DNA of 63,626 bases from a bacterium (GCA_021845685.1 JAJZVN010000001.1:164573-228198), one strand, 5' to 3'; positions 9,410 to 18,972 are shown, counted from the first letter of the stretch. The notes: a model not told the origin generated them from the letters alone. Numbers and translations are program-made.

Positions 9410-10300
9410 ATGATATCAAAAAAAATTAAAAATACATTAGAACTTGTAAAATTTTCCCATACAATATTTGTTCTTCCGTTTGCTTTAAGCGCATTTTTGC
9501 TTGCTTTTTATGTAAAATTTCCATTAGAAATAAATACAATTTTTTTTTATGATAAAATATTGTGGGTTATAATCGCTATGGCATCTGCAAGAAGCGGAGC
9601 AATGGCTTTTAACCGTATTATAGATGCTAAAATAGACGCTCTTAACGATAGAACTAAGTCAAGAACGCTCCCGAAAGGCGAACTTTCGGCGGTATACAGT
9701 ATAATTTTTGGATTATTGTCTTATGCCGTATTAATATTTTCTGCGCATGAGCTTAATTTCTTATGTTTTGTTTTGTCGCCTTTTGTGATTATTTTTATTA
9801 CTTTTTATTCATTTACAAAGAGGTTTACTTTTTTTTCGCATTTTGTTCTTGGAGCCAGCATGGCGTTTGGTCCAATAGGCGCATGGATTGCGGTAACAGG
9901 CAGTATTGATTATAAAATTATAATACTTGGAACTGCAATATTATTATGGGGAGCGGGTTTTGATATATTATATGCAATAATGGATTATGATTTTGATGTT
10001 TCGCACGGTCTTTTTTCCGTGCCGGCTAAATTCGGAATTAAAAATTCTGTTATTATTGCAAGAGTTCTTCATTTAATAACACTTTGTCTCCTTGTTTATA
10101 TTTATTTTATATTTAATCTAAATTATTTATATATTGCAGGATTATTTTTGATTGCAGGATTTTTTATTTATGAACATTATTTAATTTATAAAAGTTTGAA
10201 AAATATAGATATGGCATTTTTTAATATGAACGGATATATTTCATTAAGCTTTTTTTTATTCATAACTATGAGTGTTTTTAGCAAAATATTTTTTCAGTGA
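9410..10300 (+). CDS. ubiA: UbiA-family prenyltransferase, probably MqnP
   Basis: This is an integral membrane aromatic prenyltransferase of 296 residues with about eight to nine hydrophobic segments. Both Asp-rich diphosphate-binding motifs are present: NRIIDAKIDALNDRT (NxxxDxxxD type) in the first half and YAIMDYDFDVSHG (YxxxDxxxD type) in the second. It would attach the polyprenyl tail to the futalosine-derived naphthoate in the inner membrane. Its gap to ubiD is filled almost entirely by a family B repeat, so the 5' leader lies within or next to the repeat. Confidence 0.93.
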   Translation: MISKKIKNTLELVKFSHTIFVLPFALSAFLLAFYVKFPLEINTIFFYDKILWVIIAMASARSGAMAFNRIIDAKIDALNDRTKSRTLPKGELSAVYSIIFGLLSYAVLIFSAHELNFLCFVLSPFVIIFITFYSFTKRFTFFSHFVLGASMAFGPIGAWIAVTGSIDYKIIILGTAILLWGAGFDILYAIMDYDFDVSHGLFSVPAKFGIKNSVIIARVLHLITLCLLVYIYFIFNLNYLYIAGLFLIAGFFIYEHYLIYKSLKNIDMAFFNMNGYISLSFFLFITMSVFSKIFFQ

Positions 10301-10505
10301 AATAAAATAATAAATTATTATTTAAATATAAGTTATTAAATCTATTGTATTATTGCATTAAATTTATAATTATTGATTCTTAACTTATAAGCAATATAAA
10401 TAATTTATAATTCACTTATATTTGATAAAATTGATAAGTATTAATGTGTAAAATGTAAATAATCAATAATAATTTAAAAATTTAAATTGAAAATATATTG
10501 AAAAT

Positions 10506-11165
10506 ATGAAAAAAAAATCGTATATAGTCGCAATTACAGGAGCCTCAGGCTCAATATACGGTTTTAGACTTTTAGAAGAATTAATAAAACATAATTTTTA
10601 TGTTTATCTGATCATTTCAAAGCCTGCCTTTAAAGTTATAAAAGATGAATTACATATGTTTAGCGGTATAAATTTAGACAATGAAAATAAAAATGGCGCA
10701 GCGAATATAAACCATATATATAATAATATATATGGCGAGATTAAATCAAAATTTAATATAGACGATAAAAATAATTATGAATATTTAGACGAAATGTTTA
10801 TAGAAGCAAAAATATCAAGCGGTTCTGCTTCGGGTATTAGAGGAATGGCTGTTATTCCCTGTTCTATGGGCAGTTTATCAAGAATTGCAAACGGGAGCTC
10901 AGGAAATTTAATTGAAAGAGCATCGGATGTTATGCTTAAAGAGCGTAAAAAGTTGATAGTCTCTCCTAGAGAAACGCCTTTAAACGATATACATCTAAAA
11001 AATATGCTTTCTTTAAGCAGATCGGGAGCTATAATATTACCTCCGATCCCTGTTTTTTATAATAAACCTGAAAGTATTGACGATATGGTTAATTTTATTA
11101 CAGGAAAAATAATGGATTCATTTGGAATTGAAAATAATATATATAAAAGATGGGGAGACCAATAA
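10506..11165 (+). CDS. ubiX: UbiX-family flavin prenyltransferase
   Basis: UbiX makes the prenylated FMN cofactor of UbiD. The N-terminal Rossmann motif TGASGSIYGFRLLEEL and the central GMAVIPCSMGSLSRIANG and KLIVSPRETPL stretches are typical FMN- and phosphate-binding regions. At 219 residues it is slightly longer than usual (about 190), because of an Asn-rich insertion at about residues 55-85. Its location between ubiA and mqnE fits MqnM of the futalosine pathway. Confidence 0.93.
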   Translation: MKKKSYIVAITGASGSIYGFRLLEELIKHNFYVYLIISKPAFKVIKDELHMFSGINLDNENKNGAANINHIYNNIYGEIKSKFNIDDKNNYEYLDEMFIEAKISSGSASGIRGMAVIPCSMGSLSRIANGSSGNLIERASDVMLKERKKLIVSPRETPLNDIHLKNMLSLSRSGAIILPPIPVFYNKPESIDDMVNFITGKIMDSFGIENNIYKRWGDQ

Positions 11166-11195
11166 CTAACTAAAATAATAAAATAATAAAATACC

Positions 11196-11422
11196 TTAAA
11201 TCACCGTTAGAAATTTCTTTTTATGGATTTCTGCCAACGCAGGAATGACTTTGCGAAGGTTTAAATTTTAACCTGTTTGGTGTCATTCTGGAACAACGGG
11301 AAATAGAAGTATAGCTTTTGATAGTTTAAATTTTAACCTGTTTGATGTCATTCCCGCGAAAGCGGGAATCCAGTATTTATCATATGCTGAATCAGTTTTA
11401 ATAATTTCTAACGGTGATTTAA
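11196..11422. repeat. Family B palindromic element, copy 3, opposite orientation, enlarged
   Basis: The same 20-bp terminal inverted repeats bound a 227-bp copy, inverted relative to copy 2. It is longer because an internal unit containing TTTAAATTTTAACCTGTTTG is duplicated. The end lies 34 nt before the mqnE ATG. Confidence 0.9.
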
Positions 11423-11456
11423 ATAAATAATAAAATAATAAAATAATAAAATAATA

Positions 11457-12530
11457 ATGACAAACTTTGAAATTATTAAAAATAAAGTTTATAATAATAT
11501 AAGGTTAAGTGATGAAGACGGTTTATTTTTATTTTCCTCGAATGATATTTTGACGACGGGGGAACTCGCAGGTTATAAAAATTTTAAAATAAATGGCGAT
11601 AATGTATATTATGTTGTAAATATTCATATTAATTATACTAATATTTGCGTTAATCAATGTGCTTTTTGCGCTTTTTACAGAAAAGAGAACAGGAAAGACG
11701 CATATGCTTTTAATATAGATGAAATAATTAATTTTATAAGGTCTTATTCTAAGGTAAATAATTTTAAAGAAATACACATCGTCGGGGGTCTTCATCCGTC
11801 TTTGCCTTACGAGTATTATCTTGAAATGGTTTCAAGAATAAAAGAAAATTTTCCTTATGCCAATATTCAAGCTTTTACTGCGGTTGAAATAGATTATCTA
11901 TCTAAAATTTCAGGATTATCTATTGAAAATGTTCTGACTGATTTGAAAAATAATGGATTAGGAAGCCTTCCCGGAGGAGGAGCCGAAATATTTAATAATA
12001 ATTTAAGAAAAAAATTATGCCCGCAGAAAATAAATTCGGAAAAATGGATAGAAATTCATAAAACAGCCCATAATCTTAATATATGGTCAAATGCATCAAT
12101 GCTTTACGGAGTGAAAGAATCTTATATGGATAGAATTAACCATTTGAAAATCTTAAGAGATGCCCAGGATATTACCAATGGGTTTCAATCTTTTATTCCA
12201 TTCGCTTTCCAGCCTAAAAATACCGCAATAAAAAATTCTAATAAAACTTCCGGTTATGACGATTTAAAAGTGATAGCCGTCTCCCGACTTTATTTAGATA
12301 ATTTTAAACATATAAAGACATTTTTTGTTAATTTAGGCATAAATCTGGCTCAGGTTTCTTTATCTTTTGGGGCAGACGATATTGACGGAACTCTCATAAA
12401 AGAAAATATATCTCATAGTGCAGGAGCCGACACGGAGGATGGCTTGAGCGTCAAAAGGCTAAGGAAAATTATTGAAGAAACCGGAAAAATTCCGATAGAA
12501 CGTGATACTTTTTATAATATTATAGTTTGA
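11457..12530 (+). CDS. mqnE: Aminofutalosine synthase MqnE (radical SAM)
   Basis: MqnE is the radical SAM enzyme that joins the enolpyruvyl benzoate precursor to SAM in the futalosine route to menaquinone. The CxxxCxxC cluster is Cys64, Cys68 and Cys71 (NICVNQCAFCAF). The motif SLPGGGAEIF at 170-179, the SNASMLYG stretch and the terminal IPIERDTFYN favour MqnE over the paralogues MqnC and CofH. Length is 357 residues, as expected. mqnA, mqnB, mqnC and mqnD are not in the window. ubiD, ubiA, ubiX and mqnE together make a partial menaquinone cluster. Confidence 0.9.
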   Translation: MTNFEIIKNKVYNNIRLSDEDGLFLFSSNDILTTGELAGYKNFKINGDNVYYVVNIHINYTNICVNQCAFCAFYRKENRKDAYAFNIDEIINFIRSYSKVNNFKEIHIVGGLHPSLPYEYYLEMVSRIKENFPYANIQAFTAVEIDYLSKISGLSIENVLTDLKNNGLGSLPGGGAEIFNNNLRKKLCPQKINSEKWIEIHKTAHNLNIWSNASMLYGVKESYMDRINHLKILRDAQDITNGFQSFIPFAFQPKNTAIKNSNKTSGYDDLKVIAVSRLYLDNFKHIKTFFVNLGINLAQVSLSFGADDIDGTLIKENISHSAGADTEDGLSVKRLRKIIEETGKIPIERDTFYNIIV

Positions 12531-12788
12531 TTAGTCTGTTTCAAGCTTTAAAACGTAAATTAAAGAGCAGATATTTTATAGTTTAATTTATTTAAATATT
12601 TAATATTAAATATTTAATATTAAATATTAAACTTTTTTTGTATTTACTAATATAATTTAAAAATTTTTAAAAAGTATTATTTTGGATTTATTAGATATTA
12701 TCATATTAAATAAAATTATGCTTATAAATTTCAATTAAGAAATATAAGATTATTTGTATAATTAATTTAATAAATTAGGAGGCAAGTC

Positions 12789-13280
12789 ATGTTTAAAACA
12801 AATGAATTTATTTTTTATCCCGGTTATGGGGTAGGAATTATTAAGGAGACCACTGTTCAAAAAGTAGGGTCGGTTGAAATTTCATTTTATAATATTGTTG
12901 TAATTGAGAACAATATGAAAATTATGGTTCCGGTGAAAAATTCCGACGAAGTAGGTTTAAGACCGTTAATTACCATGGAAGATATTAAAAAAGTGTTTGA
13001 TGTTCTTGAATGTAAAGAAGACAAACATTCTTTCGCTAAAAAAGAATCATGGAACAAAAGGTATAATGGATATAATATAAAATTGTGTTCTTCGTGCCTA
13101 TTTGAAGTAGCCGAAGTCTTAAGAGACCTTTATATACTAAAAGCCGTAAAAGATCTTTCTTTCGCTGAAAAGAAAATGTTTGAAAAGGCAAAACATTTAA
13201 TAGTTACAGAAATATCTACAGTTACCCAGAGACCATTCAGTTATGTTGAAGACCAGATTAAAAGAATTTTTATACAATAA
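12789..13280 (+). CDS. carD: CarD/CdnL-family RNA polymerase-binding regulator
   Basis: CarD-type proteins bind the RNA polymerase beta subunit and stabilise open promoter complexes. The N-terminal RNAP-interacting domain opens with the signature FKTNEFIFYPGYGVGIIKE, and the helical C-terminal half contains LCSSCLFEVAEVLRDLYI and DLSFAEKKMFEKAK. At 163 residues it is of typical size. GGAGGC lies 6 nt before the ATG. The neighbours (a PIN/TRAM protein, then gltX and ispDF) match a widespread conserved block. Confidence 0.93.
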   Translation: MFKTNEFIFYPGYGVGIIKETTVQKVGSVEISFYNIVVIENNMKIMVPVKNSDEVGLRPLITMEDIKKVFDVLECKEDKHSFAKKESWNKRYNGYNIKLCSSCLFEVAEVLRDLYILKAVKDLSFAEKKMFEKAKHLIVTEISTVTQRPFSYVEDQIKRIFIQ

Positions 13281-13496
13281 AAATTTTAGAAATATGAAAT
13301 ATGCATGAAATATGCATTATTATTTAAATTTTTATATGCTATATAAATTTAAAAATAATAATAAAAATAATAATAAAAATAATAATAAATATTAAAAAAA
13401 CTTAAATTAAATTATATAAACATTATTAAATAACTTACATAATTAATCAGTTTACTAACTAACTAACTAAAATTAACGAATTAATTTACTACTAAC

Positions 13497-14558
13497 ATGA
13501 ATTTTATAAAAAAGAAACCTATTTTTTTCGTCAGATTGTTGCTTATTTTAATATCATCTGTTTTGGGTTTTTTAATAGGCAAAGAATATTGGCATAACGA
13601 TTTTTTGGCTTACGTTGGACTCTTATTTGGGTTTACAATAGGATTTATAGTTGTTACGTTGGAAAAAAGTATGGAAAATATTTCTACAAGAAAGATATTA
13701 AGCGGGGGCATAGGATTATTTATTTCTCTTTATGTAGTTAATTATTTAACTTATAAATTATTTAAAACTTTTTTTACAAGCGGCTTATTAGGATATGCAT
13801 CTTACGCATTTATAAATTTTGTTGCGGGCTATATTGGATTAATTATAGGACTCAGGGCTAACGAAGAAATTGCAGCATTGGCTGCTAAATCATATGTTGG
13901 CGAGTCTTTGAACGGTTTACCCAAAAGAGAATTAAATTCAAATATATCTGACGAAATTAAAATAATAGACACCAGTTCTTTAATTGACGGACGCATATTA
14001 GACGTAGCGAAGACTAAATTTATAGAAGGTACATTCGTCATTCCGACATTTGTTCTGCACGAACTTCAGCATATAGCAGACTCTCAGGATCCTCTCAAAA
14101 GAGTTAAAGGCAGAAGAGGTCTTGATATGTTAAATGAAATGAGGGAAGATAAAAATATTAATATTGAATTTATAGATAAAGATTATCCAAAAATCAGAGA
14201 AGTCGATGCAAAATTGACGGCTCTTGCAAAAGAAATGGATGCGAAAATTATTACAAATGATTTTAATTTAAACAAAGTAGCTCAGGTTCAAAATATACAG
14301 GTGCTAAATATTAACGATCTTGCAAAAGCTCTCCGTCCTATTTTGCTTCCAGGAGAGACTATGAATATTCTCATTGCAAAAGAAGGAAGAGAAAAAAATC
14401 AAGGAATCGGTTATATGGATGACGGCACAATGATAGTCGTAGAAGATGCTATGAGATTAGTCGGCACCGAATTAGAAGTTATGGTCACCAGTATTTTGCA
14501 AACTTCAAGCGGAAGAATGATTTTCGCTAAAATAAATTATGACAGAGAAAGAGTTTAG
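13497..14558 (+). CDS. YacL-type membrane protein with PIN and TRAM domains
   Basis: The 353-residue protein has four predicted membrane segments in the first 120 residues. A PIN domain follows (IIDTSSLIDGRILDV, then PTFVLHELQHIADSQDPLKRVKGRRGLDML and ITNDFNLNKVA), and then a C-terminal TRAM-like domain (about 285-350). The acidic PIN residues are present, so it is probably a membrane-tethered ribonuclease, but substrates of YacL proteins are unknown. The ATG lacks a clear Shine-Dalgarno sequence. Its last 85 coding bases are copied in tandem downstream. Confidence 0.9.
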   Translation: MNFIKKKPIFFVRLLLILISSVLGFLIGKEYWHNDFLAYVGLLFGFTIGFIVVTLEKSMENISTRKILSGGIGLFISLYVVNYLTYKLFKTFFTSGLLGYASYAFINFVAGYIGLIIGLRANEEIAALAAKSYVGESLNGLPKRELNSNISDEIKIIDTSSLIDGRILDVAKTKFIEGTFVIPTFVLHELQHIADSQDPLKRVKGRRGLDMLNEMREDKNINIEFIDKDYPKIREVDAKLTALAKEMDAKIITNDFNLNKVAQVQNIQVLNINDLAKALRPILLPGETMNILIAKEGREKNQGIGYMDDGTMIVVEDAMRLVGTELEVMVTSILQTSSGRMIFAKINYDRERV

Positions 14559-14672
14559 GCAAAAACACAATATTAGAAGTTATGGTCACCAGTATTTTGC
14601 AAACTTCAAGCAGAAGAATGATTTTCGCTAAAATAAATTATGACAGAGAAAGAGTTTAGGCAAAAACACAAT
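14471..14672 (+). repeat. 101-bp tandem duplication spanning the end of the PIN/TRAM gene and the gltX start
   Basis: Positions 14471-14571 are repeated at 14572-14672 with a single mismatch (CAAGCGGAAG versus CAAGCAGAAG). The unit contains the last codons and stop of the PIN/TRAM gene plus CAAAAACACAAT. The second copy fills the whole space between the two genes, and its final AT forms part of the gltX start codon. Confidence 0.95.
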
Positions 14673-16476
14673 GCATAATAATATAGACAACGATAATAAT
14701 ATTAATAACAACGATAATATTAGAGTGCGGTTTGCACCGAGTCCTACCGGGCATTTACATATAGGCGGCTTAAGGACGGCTCTTTTTAATTATCTGTTCG
14801 CTAAAAAAAATAACGGTAAACTCATTTTACGAATTGACGATACCGATATTGCAAGAAGTAAAAAAGAATATGAAAATTCAATCATAAGCGATATGAAATG
14901 GTTTGATATAAAATATGACGAATTTTATAAACAATCCGAAAGAAAAGATGTATATGAAAAATATTTAAAAACTCTTGAAGAAAAAGGTTATATTTATGAA
15001 TGTTTTTGCACCGAAGAAGAACTTTTAAGATCAAAAGAATTGTCTATTAATCTTAAAAAGCCTTATATTTATAACGGCAGATGTCTTCATCTTAATAATT
15101 CCGAAAAAGAAAATTTAAGAAAAAAATTGGCGGATGCAGGATTATCTCCGTCAATAAGATTAAATATGCTGAAGTTAGGTTTAGAGCAGGTGGAGTTTGA
15201 AGATATTGTTCACGGAAGAGTTGCTTTTCACGTCGAACTTCTCGGAGATTTTGTTTTAAAAACTTCCGATAACAGATTTACGTATAATTTTGCTTCAATA
15301 ATTGATGATATTGATTTAGATATATCGCATATAATCAGGGGAGAGGACCATATTTCAAATACCCCGAGGCAAATATTGCTGTGCAAGGCATTGGGAAAAT
15401 CTAACCCTTTTTTTGCCCATATTTCTCTTTTATACGGAAAAGACGGCAAACTTATGTCAAAAAGAGATTTTAACGCCAATTTAGAATATTACAAAAAAGA
15501 AGGCTATTTACCTCAAGCTGTTCTTAATTATCTTGCTATAACAGGTAATACTTTTGTCGTGAATAATAATAGCAATAGAATACATAATAGCAACAATACT
15601 GATTTTAATCAAACAATACAGCCGATTATTGATGATAATAATGAAAATAATATAATATATAATGATGAAAATTTGTTAGATAAAGATAAAGATAAAGATA
15701 AAGATAAAGAAATTTTTAGTTCGATTGATGAAATGGCTCAATATTTTAACATAAAAAGAGCTAAAAATTCAGGTGCTATATTTAGCGAAGACAAATTAAA
15801 ATTTGTTAATGAAAAATGGCTTCAGTATTTAAATGCGGACACTTTAATTTCTATAATAAAAGAAAAATTTATACTGACCGGTTATATATATTTATCCGAT
15901 ATAGATAGTAATAATAACATATATGTACAAAATAAAAACGCCAATATTTCTGATGTTATGGATTGTGCAGAAAAAGAATACGGAAAAGAAGGGTTAATCC
16001 TTATTATAGATTTTTTAAAAAATGAATATAAAACGGTAAAAGAAATTATTTTAGAGCTTAATAATGTTTTTTTAAGTAAAGAAAATCCAGATTTTATTAA
16101 TTGCGGCAAGGAAATATTACAATTATTGTATATAAATTTTAATGAAATAGGCAGCAGCAGCAATAATATAAATATTAATACAAAGAAAAACGGCAATGAA
16201 TTTTGCTCTGAAATTGATAAATATAGTGATAGCAGAAATGTTAATAATAATATTAATAATAAAGAAGCAATTAATAAGAATTTTTTGGATTTTAATGAAA
16301 CAGCCGTTAAAAATGTAATACAAAAAATATCTAAAGAAAATAAAAAAAATATTAAAGATATTTATGAAAATTTTAGAATGGCTTTAACAGGAAAGACCAA
16401 TGGTCCTTCAATAATAAAAATTGCTTCATTGCTCGGTAAAGAAAGGGTTTTGAAGAAATTAAATAATTATTTATAA
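14671..16476 (+). CDS. gltX: Glutamyl-tRNA synthetase with Asn-rich insertions
   Basis: This is a class I aminoacyl-tRNA synthetase. The ATP site motif is PSPTGHLHIGG (HIGG at 30-33) and the KMSKS equivalent is KLMSKR at 260-265. At 601 residues it is over 100 longer than the normal 460-490. The excess is an N-terminal Asn/Asp leader (residues 2-16), an insertion at about 289-350 between the catalytic and anticodon-binding parts (includes a run of DK dipeptides), and an Asn-rich stretch at about 495-545. These look like surface loops, so function should survive. No strong ribosome site is seen. Whether it charges only tRNA-Glu or also tRNA-Gln cannot be told here. Confidence 0.95.
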   Translation: MHNNIDNDNNINNNDNIRVRFAPSPTGHLHIGGLRTALFNYLFAKKNNGKLILRIDDTDIARSKKEYENSIISDMKWFDIKYDEFYKQSERKDVYEKYLKTLEEKGYIYECFCTEEELLRSKELSINLKKPYIYNGRCLHLNNSEKENLRKKLADAGLSPSIRLNMLKLGLEQVEFEDIVHGRVAFHVELLGDFVLKTSDNRFTYNFASIIDDIDLDISHIIRGEDHISNTPRQILLCKALGKSNPFFAHISLLYGKDGKLMSKRDFNANLEYYKKEGYLPQAVLNYLAITGNTFVVNNNSNRIHNSNNTDFNQTIQPIIDDNNENNIIYNDENLLDKDKDKDKDKEIFSSIDEMAQYFNIKRAKNSGAIFSEDKLKFVNEKWLQYLNADTLISIIKEKFILTGYIYLSDIDSNNNIYVQNKNANISDVMDCAEKEYGKEGLILIIDFLKNEYKTVKEIILELNNVFLSKENPDFINCGKEILQLLYINFNEIGSSSNNININTKKNGNEFCSEIDKYSDSRNVNNNINNKEAINKNFLDFNETAVKNVIQKISKENKKNIKDIYENFRMALTGKTNGPSIIKIASLLGKERVLKKLNNYL

Positions 16477-16553
16477 TTTATTATGTAGACCATATTGTAT
16501 GTTCAGAAATTATTGGTATATTACAAATTAAATATAATAATATATAATTAATT

Positions 16554-16597
16554 ATAATTTAATTATATAGGATTGACACAGAATTTTGACCGGTCCC
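16554..16597 (+). repeat. Left 44-bp direct repeat flanking the restriction-modification island
   Basis: This 44-bp sequence contains GGATTGACACAGAATTTTGA and ends GGTCCC. It recurs in the same orientation at 18973-19016 with two mismatches. The ACACAGAATTTTG core resembles termini of IS256-like elements as far as I recall, but no transposase remains. Confidence 0.9.
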
Positions 16598-16785
16598 AAT
16601 AATACTGATCTTCTGTTACCAATTCAGATACCCTCCTTTTGAGATTAATTAAGGTTTAAAATTACACAAGGTATTAATTGTATCAAAACAGTATTTTATT
16701 GCAACATAGCGACTTCACTTTTTAATCGGAGTTTTCTTTAATTTTAGTTCGGTGTTTTCTTTATTATACATTCGGTGACGATAAT

Positions 16786-16854
16786 TGGTATAAGCAAGCT
16801 ACAGTTCAAGGAAATGCTCAAGCTGAAAATGATTTAGGTTCAGATTATTATTAA
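16786..16854 (+). pseudogene. Remnant of a Sel1-repeat protein
   Basis: A 22-codon open stretch ending in TAA reads WYKQATVQGNAQAENDLG, which matches one Sel1-like (TPR-type) repeat. The upstream frame does not continue as repeats and has no plausible start, so this is a decayed C-terminal fragment. It lies inside the island bounded by the 44-bp direct repeats, which suggests earlier gene turnover at the same site. Confidence 0.5.
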
Positions 16855-16933
16855 TAATACATTATGAGAAATAAATAATTTTTATGATATAATAATTTCT
16901 TAGATAAATTTTAACAATAAAGGGGGTTCAATT

Positions 16934-18250
16934 GTGGTTAAAACCCGTCATAAGATAATTATCGGAGACTCAAGAATAATGAAAGAGTCTGAAGACGAAA
17001 GTGTTCACCTTGTTGTTACATCCCCTCCTTACTGGCAATTAAAAGACTATGGAATAGCCGAACAGATAGGTTTTAACGATAGTTACGAAAGTTATATTAA
17101 TAATCTTAATCTTGTTTGGAAGGAATGCTACAGGGTTTTACATAATGGCTGCAGATTATGCATAAATATAGGCGACCAGTTTGCAAGGGCAGTTTATTAC
17201 GGACGGTATAAGGTAATCCCTATCAGGACGGAAATTATCAAGTTCTGCGAAACTATTGGATTTGATTATATGGGGGCCATTATATGGCAAAAGGTTACTA
17301 CGTCGAATACCACAGGCGGGGCAACAATAATGGGGTCATTTCCTTATCCGAGGAACGGTATTTTAAAATTAGACTACGAATTCATTTTAATATTTAAAAA
17401 AGAAGGTATTCCTCCGAAACCTACAAAAGAGAATAAAGAATCGTCAAGACTTACGAAAGAAGAATGGAATTCTTATTTTCAAGGACACTGGAACTTTGCT
17501 GGAGCAAAGCAAGATGCCCACATAGCAATGTTTCCTGAAGAATTACCTAAAAGATTAATAAAAATGTTTTCTTTTGTCGGAGATACCGTTCTAGACCCAT
17601 TTCTTGGAAGCGGAACTACATCCCTATCGGCGAAAAACTTAAATCGCAATTCAGTCGGATATGAAATTAATCATAATTTTATAGATACGATAAAAAATAA
17701 ACTTGGCATTGATTATTCAGCCATAAAACAAGTTGATAACGCCGCCGATTTCAATATTATCAATGGCAGCCATAATGACCCCTCTGTTTATCAGGAAATG
17801 ATAAATAGACTGCCCTATATTTTTAAAGACCCGCACAAATTCAATAAAAAGGTTGACCCTAAAAAGTTACAATTCGGTTCCAAGATAGATGAAAATAGTG
17901 GGGTGCGTGAGGAATATTTTACGGTAAAAGAGGTAATAAGCCCTGAATTTATAAAGCTAAGTAAAGGATTAACGATAAAGCTGCTTGGCATCAAACAAAA
18001 TCCGATTGTTAACGGTAAGGCTTTGGCATACCTTATAGATAAATTAAAAGGGCAAAAGGTTTTTTTGAGATACGATAGCTTAAAGTATGATAATGAAAAT
18101 AATCTACTATGTTATCTTTACCTGCAAAATAAAACCTTTATTAACGCCCATTTAATAAAAGAAGGATTGGTTGCCGTGGATACAGAGACCGATTTTAAAT
18201 ATAAAGAAAGGTTTATTAACCTAAATAGGGGCGGTCATGCCGAAAAATAA
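16934..18250 (+). CDS. Beta-class DNA methyltransferase fused to a degenerate SNase-like domain
   Basis: This is the modification enzyme of a type II system. Motif IV TSPPYW at 29-34 precedes the SAM-binding motif DPFLGSGTT at 221-229, the beta-class order; the TSPPY form favours N4-cytosine methylation, though N6-adenine is possible. The C-terminal part (about 336-435) looks like a staphylococcal-nuclease fold: KLLGI, KYDNENNLLCYLYL and INAHLIKEGLVAV align with SNase strands, but the catalytic Arg and Glu positions are not conserved. The start is GTG, supported by an AAAGGGGG site. The 3' end overlaps the nuclease gene by 14 nt. Confidence 0.88.
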   Translation: MVKTRHKIIIGDSRIMKESEDESVHLVVTSPPYWQLKDYGIAEQIGFNDSYESYINNLNLVWKECYRVLHNGCRLCINIGDQFARAVYYGRYKVIPIRTEIIKFCETIGFDYMGAIIWQKVTTSNTTGGATIMGSFPYPRNGILKLDYEFILIFKKEGIPPKPTKENKESSRLTKEEWNSYFQGHWNFAGAKQDAHIAMFPEELPKRLIKMFSFVGDTVLDPFLGSGTTSLSAKNLNRNSVGYEINHNFIDTIKNKLGIDYSAIKQVDNAADFNIINGSHNDPSVYQEMINRLPYIFKDPHKFNKKVDPKKLQFGSKIDENSGVREEYFTVKEVISPEFIKLSKGLTIKLLGIKQNPIVNGKALAYLIDKLKGQKVFLRYDSLKYDNENNLLCYLYLQNKTFINAHLIKEGLVAVDTETDFKYKERFINLNRGGHAEK

Positions 18251-18959
18251 AAAAGAAAAATATTCGAAAGAATTTGGCAAAAAAGAAAAAGTTCTTAATT
18301 ATACCTGCCAGACTTATCAGTTATCAAGACCGGATAAAGTCGGAGCGGTTATGGCACTAATAAGGGAATGCCAGCCTAAATCTTTTGAAGATTGGGAACG
18401 CTGGTATTTTGAAAATGCTTATACGGAAAGCAGGAGTAAGAGTAAGACAAGAACCAAAATCACGAAAGAAGAACTTATAGAGCTTGGCGAAAGATTATAT
18501 GTTAAAATTAAAGAAATTGTTATACCGGAATGGGAAGAAGCATTCAGACAATTAACCCTTCAGGATTGCACCGATTATATTTATAATCTGACAATATGCA
18601 GGACATATGACGGCTTTTTGACGGAAAAGTCCGTAATAAACGATAATTTAGCTAAAAGATTTCCGGACGTTAATTTTCTTGAATCCGATCCCCAGCTTGA
18701 CCATGCCGGGGATATAGATTACCTCGGTTGGATTGGAGATAAAGCTTTTGGCATACAGATAAAACCAGTAACGGCCAGAGCAAACTTTGGTAACTATTCC
18801 GCTTCGGAAAGAATGAAAGCAAGTTTCGAAGAATTTGAGGAAAAATTCGGCGGTAAGGTTTTTATCGTCTTCAGCGTTGACGATAAAGTTGAGAATAAGG
18901 AAATTCTATCTGAAATAGAGGATGAAATCTCAAGACTAAAAGTAGGGGGGAAAATATAG
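18237..18959 (+). CDS. Type II restriction endonuclease, MjaI-like family
   Basis: This 240-residue protein overlaps the methyltransferase gene, as expected of a restriction-modification pair. The segment HAGDIDYLGWIGDKAFGIQIK fits a PD-(D/E)xK nuclease core with Asp161 and Gln174-x-Lys176 as candidate catalytic residues. The overall pattern resembles the MjaI endonuclease family, whose founder cuts CTAG; that specificity is only suggested here, not shown. Codon use appears less AT-extreme than that of the neighbours, which would fit transfer, but I did not measure it. Confidence 0.75.
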   Translation: MPKNKKEKYSKEFGKKEKVLNYTCQTYQLSRPDKVGAVMALIRECQPKSFEDWERWYFENAYTESRSKSKTRTKITKEELIELGERLYVKIKEIVIPEWEEAFRQLTLQDCTDYIYNLTICRTYDGFLTEKSVINDNLAKRFPDVNFLESDPQLDHAGDIDYLGWIGDKAFGIQIKPVTARANFGNYSASERMKASFEEFEEKFGGKVFIVFSVDDKVENKEILSEIEDEISRLKVGGKI

Positions 18960-18972
18960 TTTTAATTTATTA

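Noticed and set aside
11457-12530. Assignment of the radical SAM gene as MqnC or CofH
   Set aside because: The SLPGGGAEIF motif and the PIERDTFYN end fit MqnE better, and the expected MqnC variants of these motifs are absent.
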